DNA of 64,000 nt, taken from contig CP141150.1 of assembly GCA_035235625.1 (NCBI GenBank), forward strand, positions 434,001 to 498,000, written 5' to 3'. The stretch comes from Saururus chinensis. Its lineage: Eukaryota; Streptophyta; Magnoliopsida; Piperales; Saururaceae. Below are positions 34,820 through 45,606 of the stretch, one piece after another. Numbering within the stretch: position 1 is the first letter of the stretch; each line of letters starts with the position of its first letter. Below the pieces are notes generated by a model. The model ran no database searches, was not told where the DNA came from, and saw nothing but the letters and a program-made list of their open reading frames with translations. The position numbers were made by a program, and so were the translations under genes.

Positions 34820-35380
34820 AGAGGCGAGTCGTGAGTGCCAAACAGAAGGGGGCTGCAGCTGGCTTGGACCAGCAGTGGATGAGGTGGTTGTGGGAAAGGA
34901 TGTCTGTCACTGTTGTTGGTGGCCTGGAAGGTGGTGGATGGCGCTGGACAGTCAGAGCTTGGTGGCCATAATGGTTGGGCTGGTCATTGCAGAAGGCCTT
35001 TTCCGTGGGAATAGGAGGCATAAGGAAAAGTGTTGTTCATTGGGTTTGAAGGTGTACCATTCATGAAAGCCATCAAGCAGGCCCCTTGGTCCTTCCAGAT
35101 CTAGTCGAGCGCGGCCTGTTGGTGATCAATCGATGCCTGGAGGTCTGCCTAGAGTTCCTGGAGAAACTCACACTGGGAGGTGGCAACTTGATTTTGAATG
35201 GCCAAGAGGGCAGCCAATATTTGATCCCAGCTACTGTTGGGTGGGTTGGTAGTAGCGGGAGGATCAACATCAGCTGGAGTGTCCACCAGCATCGCCTCTT
35301 CTATGGCGGTGGTATGGGTTCATCACTCATATACTCGATCAGTCTCCATGGAGGAGGGTCGTGTGGCTTTGATACCAAAT
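34820..35380 (-). pseudogene. Fragment of a gypsy gag with primer binding site, minus strand
   Basis: TGGTATCAAAGCC (minus strand, 35365-35377) is an initiator tRNA-Met type primer site next to an LTR end. Downstream on the minus strand, about 35270-35090, a broken frame reads WDQILAALLAIQNQVATSQCEFLQELQADLQASIDHQQAALD, a coiled-coil N-terminal gag segment. The rest of the element is missing; the CACTA-like end abuts at 34819. Confidence 0.6.
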
Positions 35381-38300
35381 TGTTATGCACCGACTATTCA
35401 GGGCAGAATGAGATTGGAAGAATGGAGGGAAGAATAGAGTGTAATATCCCTAATTTTCCTAGGTTTCAAAAATTAAATACGTGGAAAATAGGGTATTTGA
35501 GATATTAACATTATTAGTAAAATAACTTCCTCCCTAGATAGAATTTGTAGCTGAAGCTAATTCTATTAGAAAGTAGACAGATAGAGCTTCAAAACACCAC
35601 CAAGAGCGCGTGAATCGGAGTTCGGATGAGGGAGAAACGATCGTTCGAAGTTAAACATGTCATACAGGGCCCGTTTACCCGAATTGGATGCGCGAATTAT
35701 CCGTTTAAGTCACTTTACAGGACCGATCAATTAGTATTTCAAAATTGTGTTTTTGGGCCCAATTTGGTTGCTGAATTGAATAGATTTTGGCCTATTTTCT
35801 CATGGGATTAGGAGCCCTAATCCCATGCCTATAAAAATAAAGAATTTGGGCTTTTTGGAGGAGCTTTTGGACGGTGAAGAAAAAAGGAGGAAGAATTTCC
35901 GGCGAGGCTCCGGCAAAGCTCAGGGGCGATAGATCAATAACAACCCACCGTTTAAGGTTGGATCACGATCTTATCTCGAATGAATTAGTTTATTGAATGA
36001 TTACCAATGAAATTATTGTTAGTTTTAATTAATTAAGGAGTTCGGGTTGAGATGGCTGAGGGCATCGGCTGACTAGTCTATGTTAAGCGGTGCCCAGCAT
36101 CTGATGGTGATCTTCGGCCGCCATCGTCCATCACTCAGGTTGTAGTCAAACTTATGCCGACCACTGCTGGCAATAGGTAGTGGCTTTCTTCCGGGTTTAG
36201 TGAACAGAGGGAAAGAGGGGTTTTGGTCTATGGTTGAGGCCTGGTAACCATCCGCCGGCGGTGGGGCGAATGTCGTGGGGATCGCCACTTGCCGGTGATC
36301 CATCCCCACCTTGCCTGACATCCAGACAAGGCATCTGCAGCCACAGACAAGTGATTTGACGCGGAACTAATTTGCAGTAGATGATCCCGGGGACGGATTT
36401 CATCCGGCCGCATGAGCCGCTGGATAGCGATTGACTCTGTCTCGTCCTTCCATCGGGAATCCCCTGCCCTTCGGCTGATGGTCAGGGAAGCCAGGCTGCC
36501 GGAGGCAGCTGGACGTGAAGTCTAGCTGCTGCTATTTCCATGGTCATTTTCGTGAGGGAGACGACCTCTGGACCGGGAAGATTTAATCCCCAGTCTGATT
36601 CAAAATAAAGAGAATTGAGGAGGGGAGTGAACCAGGTCCGGTTTATGGGGCTAAAAGTGTCAAATAAATTCTAGAAAAATATTCATGTACCTGGAGAGGT
36701 TTGGGATTATATTAATTGAGTTTCTGCTTGGGAAAAAATCCCAGAGACTGTGAAATAACATTTTTACCCCTGTTAGTTAATTATCGTATAATATTAACTT
36801 ACTCGAGTTTGAGGCTCTGGTTCAAGGGCCTATGTGTGGATCTAAAAATTGGGGAAATTCTCAATGAGATTTTTATGGGTAACATAATTATGGACCAAAC
36901 CTTTTGGTGAGGAAAAATCCTAGTGAGTAGGTAATTGACCTTCTTGCCCCCCTAGGGTTAATCGTAAACCGTTAAGTCAACTTGGGTCAGTTCAAGGGGT
37001 TCACAACCCCGTTACTTGCCAGGAAAATTACACAAAGTCCATGAAGTCAAGTAGTATACTTGGGTTCAATTTTGGACCCGTCAGATGTCATTAAGGCCTT
37101 CAATCAAATGACAAAAATATCCCTATGAAAATCAGCCCGTATTCGCGTGGATGTTATTAACGGGCCAATAATATATTGAAACCTTTTAAGAGGTTAAAGA
37201 CTTACCTGAGAGCAGAGATGACCATATTCAATATTATATAATTACCTTAATGCCCTTAGGTGCATTATGATGAGTTTTTTTTAGAGATTTAATAAGTTAA
37301 CCCAAGGAGGGTTAGGGCACGAGAGCTCAAGTAATTATAATAATATTATTAATTTTGATTATTGATATTATGATCTACTTGGACCTTTGTGGTTTGAATT
37401 ATTCATGTTGTTCTTTATTTTGATTTTTGATATTGATGTTGTGATAGTAACTTATCACTATTTGAAGATTATTAAAAGAATAATTGTTTGTGTGGATAAC
37501 TTTGGATTGGGCGAGAACACCTAATTAAGATAAAGACTAAAATACCTCAGAGGGGTCTGAGAATAGTTCATACAGTGAACAAAGCGTTTGACTTGACAAT
37601 AAGCCTTGGTTGATGAACCGATGACAGTTTCAAGTTTTAAACCCTAGTTTAGAAGAGACTAATAGGGTTTAAGATAGTCATTCATAATTCTGGCTTATAG
37701 ATGAGCAAGATAGGGTTCAGAATGGTTTCATGAGTTTTAGCTCTATTGAGGAACTGCTTATTTGACCGTGTAGTTACACCTCCCTATTGGAGGGAGTTTT
37801 GCGTGAGCCGGGCGCAACATAGATCTATTGAGGATCTTTTAGGGTACACGCAATTGGATTAGCTAACATCCTGCTTGGTTGGCTTTTTCTGCCACTTTTG
37901 TTTAGGTGTAGTTGTGGGTTATGCCCTTCCACTCCGACCAGTTCCTTCTTGGGCTAGGAGGGGTAATGGTACTTCCTGGTGGATTTCAGGGTGTTTCGTT
38001 ATCTTTTGTCACTTACGTTGACATCTGATGAATCTGTCTGTCATCGGGATTAGACACAAATATTAATTATAGAACAATGGTTCGAGAGATAATTAATAAT
38101 ATTGATTGATATTGCTTATTTAATTAGAACAAGTGGAACGATTAAATGACTTGCATAAAATGTAGGTTGCTAGAAAATCCTTAAGCATTGCATGTGTGAT
38201 ACTATGTTTATTAGTATAGTGTAGTATTTAGCAGAATTACGTCTGGATCAGATCTTGTTGAAAACATTGGAGATGTTGTCTAATGAGTACATAGACAACT

Positions 38301-39080
38301 AACATCAGGTGATGTTGGTTTGATCCAAAAAATATTAAATAATACTTTTATTCTTTTGAATGCTCCTCCAAGGGGAGAAGATGTCTTGATGCCTGTTTGG
38401 TCTTGTATGCTTGCAGGTTCTTTAAATGGGGATGTTGCGAGATCAGGACATTGGTGGGCATTTGAGGACAATGTTGCATTAGTGGGATATAATTTCTTCT
38501 TTCTGCAATTTTGTAAGTAATTGTAATTACTGGCATGAGAGCCAGCTTTACTTGGTTGTTTATTTTCGGACAGATGACAGACTTGTACATTATAGGGTTA
38601 ACTTGCTATTTACGAAATTTAACACGTGTAATAATATCATATGTTTTGATATTCGTATCTGAGAACCCCAGTTATCACGACCTAGATATTTAATCGGATG
38701 ATTTGTTTTGTGTTTAAGAAAAAAAATTAACATAATTTATCGCATGTCTTTTATTTAAAAAGGGTTTTAAAAATCCGGGTCGCGACATAGAGAGGGAAGG
38801 AAATAATGGCGAGAGAGAGGGGGACAATGCAGGTGGAAGTTGAGGAAGAAGAAGCACATGAAGAAGAGGAGAGAGATTGAGAGAGAAAGAGAGAAAGAAG
38901 ATGATTAGGGCTAAACTTCATTGATTAATTCCCTTATTCACTTACAATCACTAAAATAAGACTAATGGCTTAAAGGGCCCACTCTAACTACCTCTAATTA
39001 AAGTAATTAACTCTAATTAAAATAACACTAACCTATAGGTACAATTCAAAGAGTCCCTAATTTTAAGGGGTGGAAGGATG
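35381..39080 (-). mobile_element. LTR of the fragmentary gypsy element, split by a solo LTR
   Basis: The LTR piece 35381-35439 begins (plus strand) TGTTATGCACCGACTATTC and continues on the far side of the inserted LTR at 38788. The outer limit near 39080 is a guess because no partner LTR is present. The right piece includes a purine-rich stretch (38800-38900). Confidence 0.45.
35440..38787 (+). mobile_element. Solo LTR, 3348 bp, target duplication TAGAG
   Basis: Starts TGTAATATCCCTAATTT, ends CCGGGTCGCGACA, and is flanked by exact TAGAG copies (35435-35439 and 38788-38792). A TATA box (TATAAAA, 35830-35836) suggests plus-strand sense. No retroelement protein domain is visible in its six frames. 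It is unrelated at the ends to the three-copy family. Confidence 0.9.
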
Positions 39081-39259
39081 CATCACATATGTGGTTCTCA
39101 GCTTTGGTTGCAATTTTACATTTGTTGTGGATTCAATAATTTGTTTTCTAGATAGTTTTCTTTATGTGCAACAGGTGGATTCATGCAATTTGTTTCCCTC
39201 AAATGAAAAAATTGGCCTTGAGTTTATTGTAAAATTCAGTTTTTTCTGTTTGCAAATTG

Positions 39260-40558
39260 GTGGATTCCTGAGTGGAGATGTTAATGTTTCTTTTCCCTTT
39301 CTTATTGATCAACTGGCCTGCTAGAATTACCACTACCTACCCCAATACCCTAATCCTTCTTCACATGATGACAATGATAATATCTCTGCTTCATCTCCAC
39401 TTGCCTCAACTCATCCTCCTGCACCATTTTCTATGCACCACCCCAACGTTCTACATGTTCTCAGCATCCTCCTACCCACCTTCAAGATTTTCATTATCCT
39501 TCATTGCCAACTTCTCAACCACCTCCCACATAGTCCTCACAAACAGGGTGAGGCTTGAGTTTGTTGTTTGCATAAGTCTCTTTATGACCTTAAATAAGCT
39601 TCAAGAAATTGGTTTGCTAAGCTCTATTCTGGTTTTCAAGATGTCGGGTTCATGTCATCATGTGCAGATTATTCATTATTCGCTCACTGCCATGACTCTT
39701 TGTTCACCATTGCATTAGTCTATATTGATGATATCATAGTTGAAGCTGCCATCACTTAGTTGAAGCAGTTCATTCAAAAACAATATTTTCGCTTTAAGTA
39801 CCTTGGGCTTCTTAAATATTTCCTTAGGATTAAAATAGCTCGATGTCAATGTATGCGCATCTCATAGAGTAAATATAATTGGGCAATATTTAAAATTATC
39901 CAATGAAGAAGGAGAATTACTTCATAATCCTTCCACATATTGTCACTTGGTTGGCCTTACATTATGCTATTTGTTCATTCATTAAGTCAATTCGTGCACA
40001 CTCTTTGCAAACTGCATCTTGAAGTGTCTATGAGATTGCACGAATATCTCAAAGGCTCGTGGGACAATGACTTATTTTCTCCTCAGATTGCTCTCTCTCC
40101 TTGACTGCTTATTGTGATTCTAATTGGGCCAGGTCTCCTATAACTAGATGATCTACTACTTGATTTTGTGTTATGTTTGGTGATTCTTTATTTTCATGGA
40201 AGACAATACAAAGGGTGAATATCTTGCCATAGCTAATGCCAATTGTGAGCTCACTTGGTTGAGATATTTACTTTCTAACTTCAAGTTCATCATCCACAAC
40301 TAGCCTTACTCTTTCGTGACAATAGACATTTCTCCATATTACTTCAAATCCAGTTTTTCATTAGAGGACTAAACATATAGAGTTTGATTGTCATCTAATT
40401 CGAGAGAGGATTCAAAGTAGATTTATTAAAATAACATATATTTCTATATCTCAACAATCGATAGATATTTTCACCAAACCATTAGTTGAGCACAATTTAT
40501 TTATCTTTTTTTTGCAAGTTGGGCATCTGTGATTTGAATACTCCAACTTGAGGGGGAG
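39260..40558 (+). pseudogene. Degenerate Copia integrase-end, RT and RNase H remnant
   Basis: Scattered over three frames: GDVNVSFPF (the RDVxFHExxFPF block), VCKSLYDLK-ASRNWFAKL, ADYSLFAHCHDSLFTIALVYIDDIIV (the Copia YVDDI RT motif), then RFKYLGLLKYFLRIKIA. RNase H traces are KGEYLAIANANCELTWLRYLL and EFDCHLIRERIQ. It ends in NLRGSV next to a purine-rich tract. Numerous stops and deletions make it a relic. Confidence 0.85.
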
Positions 40559-40927
40559 TGTTGACATTTGTTCCGACGATCAATCATCCACTCTGATGAT
40601 CCATCAATTGTGTTTTGGGCTTCTTCCAGTGAATTTAATAATTGAAATGAACATTAGCTTGAGTTCTCAGCCAAACTTCCAATGGCTACAACGATTGAAT
40701 AATCGATCGTTCCGATACATGCAGGATTAGATTCCGGGTGAATCCTGCATTGATGTTACTAAATATGGTTGTTACACGAGCTTTGGGAAAATTACCTTAT
40801 ATATTTTGATTATTATTTTTTTATACCTGACTGACTTAAATCATAAGGGTTAGTTATCTTTGTAAAACTATATATGTACCAAATCAAACCATCAATGTGA
40901 AAGCATTCTCAACCATTTTCTCAATGT
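40559..40927 (+). mobile_element. 3' LTR of the Copia relic
   Basis: Starts TGTTGACATTTG directly after the polypurine tract AGGGGGAG (40551-40558). The end near 40927 is estimated from CA-ending candidates. No 5' LTR was found. Confidence 0.65.
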
Positions 40928-42539
40928 TTAAATTGTAGCACTAATGGCACAGTAAGAACAATAACCAACCAAAATCTTATAATTTAGGAGTGAGTAAAAA
41001 GTTTGGAAACGTGTGGGTAGTGACTAAAAGATTTGCTCAGCTAGAATATGAGAAGCTCCTGATTGCCTCTGATCGATAGAACTTAACCAAAGGGCTTGTC
41101 GGTGTTTGGTGTTCCCTATCAAACTATGCATAGACCTTTGCAGTAGGAAATTCTGGCAATTCATTCGTAATTCACTCTGATATGGATATATTTATAGTGT
41201 TACATATCATAATCTTCAAAGTTTTTTAGTACTGTATGTGTTTGCGTCCTGGTAATGCATGCAACGGTTTTTCACCCCCGTAGAGGATTATATATGATTG
41301 ATTGCAACGTATTTATCTTTTTATGATTAATTATGGGTAAAAAAAACAGAGAATGCCAATGAGATGGCAGATAGAGAATGCGTCAGCAGAATAATATGGC
41401 ATGTGCTCGGATCATCTACCAACGAAAGAGGCCACTGAAATGAATTGAAAGACAAGACGGTATAGGGTGGGGAGATATTGACGTGACGATGGATTTTCAG
41501 ATTAGAATTCAGACAGCCTGCGTCTGAATGCTGTGGAACGCCAGTGAAGCAACGCAAAGAATGAAAGGACTATGCTGACACAATCTATACGAGCCAGCAG
41601 TCTCCTCATACTGTTCTGCTTGTCTCTTTTCGTCTTCAAGACAAAAACGGAATTTTAGCATTCCGAGGCTGCTGAACGCTAGGAACTCACAAGTTGAGGT
41701 CCCGACTCGTCATTCATTCCTTCTTCGTCCACAAGGACCACAACAAAAACGATCCTGCTCATCTTTTTTTCTAACTTATCTAATAATTAGTATCTAGATA
41801 ACTCATTGTGTTTGGAGAACACTTCCATCGATATTCTAAGTCATCATTCAATGTCCCAGTTGAATGTTCAGGGTAAGATCACATAGAGAATGCGCGTATC
41901 TCCCCTCATCATGTGTTGGATAAACTACTTAAATTCGTGCAATAAATCGCCAAAAAGTTCAATCCAAACTGAAAAGTGAAAGTTTTTTTAGGCCTTCTGA
42001 ATCCAAACACGCGACTTGATTGAAAGAACTAGTCAAAGCCTCGTTTGTCGCTGGGCAAGGATATCTGATATATAAGTGCCAAAATTGAGTGCAACTTTGA
42101 GAGATGAGGGGAGTTGTTCGGCTGAGACATCGCCCTTGTGTGCTGTGTCTCCTTTTCCAAGTAGAATTTCCCATTTTTAGAGCCGTGAGCTAAAGTACAT
42201 TCAAGATTTTACTTTACACTGAATCTCTCTTCTTAATCACTGAGAAACCCACGTGACTCGAGTTTTCAATACTCTGCTTCAGCTACGTAATTTACTAGAT
42301 AACCGTCGGAGACAACAGAAATGAGTGCAGATCCTCACTGTCTCGCTTTCTGTCTCTTTTCCCCAAAACCAGCATCGCCAAAGAAGCCACAGCTTTTTTT
42401 TCTTCTTCTAGTATCTCTTTGCTAGCAAGCTGTGCTGTAAATTTCATTCCATAAGAAGCGTGGACTGGTGAGCCCAAGACCCTCCCTCTGATTACTAGCC
42501 AGTTAGTACGTACGTCTCCTTGTCATTTGAAGTCTGACC
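40928..42539. other. Intergenic, upstream of the small-protein gene
   Basis: No gene or transposon end recognised. Short open frames in this stretch lack domains. The final few hundred bases should contain the promoter and leader of the gene at 42540. Confidence 0.45.
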
Positions 42540-42743
42540 ATGGAAACCACATCGTCGGTGTTGGAGCAGGCGATGCTGCTAGCGTGCTGGGGAAAGAGGA
42601 GGTGCCGAAATCTGCTTTGGAGACTCCGAGCGGAGCTCCGGCGGCAGCTCAGAGGGCGGAAGAGAAGCATCCGTCGTTTCAACTACGACCCCTTCAGCTA
42701 TGCTTTGAATTTCGATGACACTGCCTCCGGCTTTCTTTGCTGA
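42540..42743 (+). CDS. Small conserved plant protein with C-terminal SYALNFDD motif, 67 aa
   Basis: The ATG has a strong context (GACCATGG). The protein has a short N-terminus (METTSSVLEQ), a very basic middle (residues about 19-46, WGKRRCRNLLWRLRAELRRQ then RGRKRS) and the ending FNYDPFSYALNFDD with a short tail. This layout, an arginine-rich helix followed by YDxxSYALNFDD, is shared by a family of tiny plant proteins of unknown function. No signal peptide or membrane segment is visible; nuclear or nucleic-acid contact is possible from charge only. Single exon. It is too short for certainty, but the motif is specific. Confidence 0.72.
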   Translation: METTSSVLEQAMLLACWGKRRCRNLLWRLRAELRRQLRGRKRSIRRFNYDPFSYALNFDDTASGFLC

Positions 42744-43207
42744 TCTCAAATGTGTACACACGTACTTTGTGGTTGCCCTGAGCTTGGCTTGTCTAGTTGG
42801 GGATACGTACAGGTCTCCATAGAATGATTTTCATTCTACTACATTGAGTGACGTTCGTGGTTTTTTATTTTTAGTGTAAACTTAGATATGTCGGCCTGTT
42901 CTTTTCGAATTAATTAATGTTGATTCTGACTCCTCTTTGATGAATGAGGCTTGGTCATATTGTTAGTCGCCGAAGGAATGAATGAGGGAGCAGGATGCAT
43001 GTGTTTCAGAGCTAGATAGCATGTCTACTAATATAATTGAAGAGAAGAAAAACACAACAGCAAGAAGGCTGCCTGCCAGGCTGGGGATAAATAAATCATC
43101 ATGCACGAGCTCCTTCTCCAGTCTCATTCATTATATTTCCTCCAGTCGATCGTCTTCGATCGTTTCCAGCCTTTTTCTTTTTCCTTGATAAAGAAGACGT
43201 GTGACTA

Positions 43208-43257
<50 letters not shown>

Positions 43258-44227
43258 CATAAGACGTGTTTGTGAATATTATTTATAGTGTGTTATATCA
43301 TATTTGGAATTCTATAAATATATTTAGAACAAGGATTAACTGTAGATGAGGATGAAGATGACGGTAATACCATTCTTCATGAATATTAATCCAACCTAGT
43401 TCACAAAACTTGGTACGATTTAGTCCGAATTTGTCAATTCAAAACTTTCTAGGCTGAACTCACCATGATCCCATACCGATTCAAGATCACCTTGTTGTAG
43501 ATGCCAACATGCAGTCCATCATTTCTCCCCCGAAAAAGATAAATCAACATTTCTAATTGTATAATCGGTCTGATTTTATTGTCTACTCCACCTGATAATA
43601 TTGCCTCAATGTGAAAACTGTGGGCCAAATACTTTGAAGCATTGGGTTATGTGAGACAAGTAAAAGGTGAACTGAAGAAGAAAAAACCTTGTTTCTCCAT
43701 CACTGACTCGGCCTCTGACCATGACCTTATTATGTGTTCAGCGTTCGGTGTCCCATCCTAAAATTGGGCTCTAACCGTGACCTCTGAGCCTCGCAGCCCA
43801 TTAACTGGCTAGTGTTCTACTCCGCCTAATGGACCTGGGCTGGCGAGATATAGTAAATAGGCCACTTGTTATTGCGACTAGCGAACTGGGCTGGACTAAA
43901 TTTTGGCAGCCGAAAGTTTGCTTCGCGCGCCGTGGCGGTAAAATAAGAAGAGCGGGAAATCGAAAGAGTCTGCGTTTGCCATTTCCAAAATTTCCCGCGC
44001 TCAGCCCAGCCCCGCCTAAATCCCAAAAATCCAAACTTTTTGGCTTCCTTCCCCCCAAATGCCGTGCCCGTTTCCACCTCTCTTTTTAAGCTTCCATTCC
44101 GTCTCCTCTCTCCATTTGGTAAATCTCTTTCGTATCAAAGCGCCCGCCCCCTTTCTGTTCGCTTGTTTCTGCATCACACTCTCATCTCTCACCGTCTCCG
44201 TTGTTTGTGTGTGGAAGAAGGTGAGAA
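42744..44227. other. Intergenic with ATT microsatellite and HMGB promoter
   Basis: No gene seen. The last 480 bp contain several TGGGCT/AGCCCA (site II-like) elements, for example near 43747, 43794, 43847 and 43889, which are common in promoters of plant housekeeping genes. No TATA box is evident before the HMGB start. Confidence 0.5.
43208..43256. repeat. (ATT)n microsatellite, about 16 units
   Basis: Uninterrupted ATT repeat, likely polymorphic. Confidence 0.95.
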
Positions 44228-45606
44228 ATGGCACCGGCAAGCTCCAATTCCAATCCCCCAAGGACCCGCAAGAGGGTCGAAGTGGAGGCCGGATCTCTCA
44301 AGCGCGCCAAGGACGGCAGCGCCTTTACTCGCTGGTTACTTCCTCTTCTTCTTCTTTCCCACTTATTTTGTTTCTTCAACGTTCGTCCTCATGATTTGTG
44401 GGTGAACTGATACCCGCTTTTCTTTTCGGTTTTCTTGTAGTGAGGCCTGTAACAAGGACGTCCCTGTCGTTCTCATCGACATGCATAGCTGCAGTCTCGA
44501 CTCAAAAATCAGAATGAATCTGGGTACTGTTTATCTACTTATTACTCCTCTCTAGCATTCCTGTTGTACAAATTTTTACTTCGACTTCTCATTCCTGTAA
44601 TAGTTGCGTAAACTATATATGAGCTTGTATTTTTCCATTTCCGATGATTTATTTAGCGTTTTTTCCACCAATACAGAAGCCCAGGTTGTGGAGAAAGTCA
44701 CCGAACTCAAAAAGCCCCCGAAGGAGAGGTAGTTGTTTATGTTCACCATTTTTCGATTTTACCTACAAAAATTTGATTGCATTGCTTGTTTTCTTAATAT
44801 GTAGCAATTGATTTTCTGCTTTTGTGTATGATTGTTTTCCTACTTTTTTTATTTGTGCTCTGAAAACCTTAGGAAGAAAAAATCCGCCCCGGCTGGTGAG
44901 AAGGCTAACAAGGGGAAGAAAGAGAAGAAACTGAAAGATCCCAAGATGCCCAAACGTCCTCCAACTGCATTCTTTCTCTTTATGTACAGTCTCTGCCTCC
45001 ATATGTTTTATGTTTTTTAATACGGGAAGTGTGAATTTCTTTAAAATTCTGTCTGTCTAAACTTGTGTGGTTGATGGCAGGGATGATTTCCGTAAGGAAT
45101 ACAAAGAAGCCCACCCTGATTCGAAGAAGGTTGCAGAGGTACATATAAATTTCGATTCCTTTCTCTGATTTTTGTTCTACAAAAGTTTTGAGCTATTGTG
45201 TGATTCCAATTTTTTTGCCAAATTTCGATACTAGGTTGCCAAAGAAGGCGGTACAAAGTGGAAATCTATGACGGACGAGGTAATTTATTCTCATCGTTGG
45301 TGTTCTGGACTACTTATTCATTTACTGGCCCATGCTTATGAATTTGCTCGTTTTTACACCTCAGGAAAGGAAGCCGTATGCAGAAAAGGCAGCAGAGCTG
45401 AAAGCAGAATATGAGAAGTCCAAGGAAAATTGCAATGTTGGTGATGAATGTGTATGTTGCTAACTTAAATTGTTCACATTCGTCAACATGTATGCCTTTT
45501 TTTTCTATATATCAACATTTTTCAATTTGTTTCCTCTTATTAGGAAGAGGAAGCTGTGGAAGAAGGTGCAGATGATGTTGAAGAAGTTTCCGATAACGAT
45601 GAGTGA
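44228..45606 (+). CDS. HMGB7: HMGB7-like high mobility group B protein, eight exons, 201 aa
   Basis: Exons: 44228-44334, 44441-44523, 44677-44728, 44873-44983, 45081-45138, 45235-45279, 45365-45451, 45544-45606. All introns are GT-AG and phases join without a stop. Residues 1-35 are basic (PPRTRKRVE). Residues 36-53 hold C36-x2-C39 and H51-x-C53, a possible zinc-binding group, before a conserved IRMNLEAQVVE. A lysine-rich linker (82-105) precedes one HMG box, about 106-170, with PKRPPTAFFLFM, GTKWKSMTDEERKPY and EYEKSK. The tail (176-201) is acidic. This is the layout of the plant HMGB6/HMGB7 group, nuclear DNA-bending proteins of chromatin. Naming differs between databases (HMGB6 or HMGB7). 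Its 3' neighbour is convergent. Confidence 0.93.
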
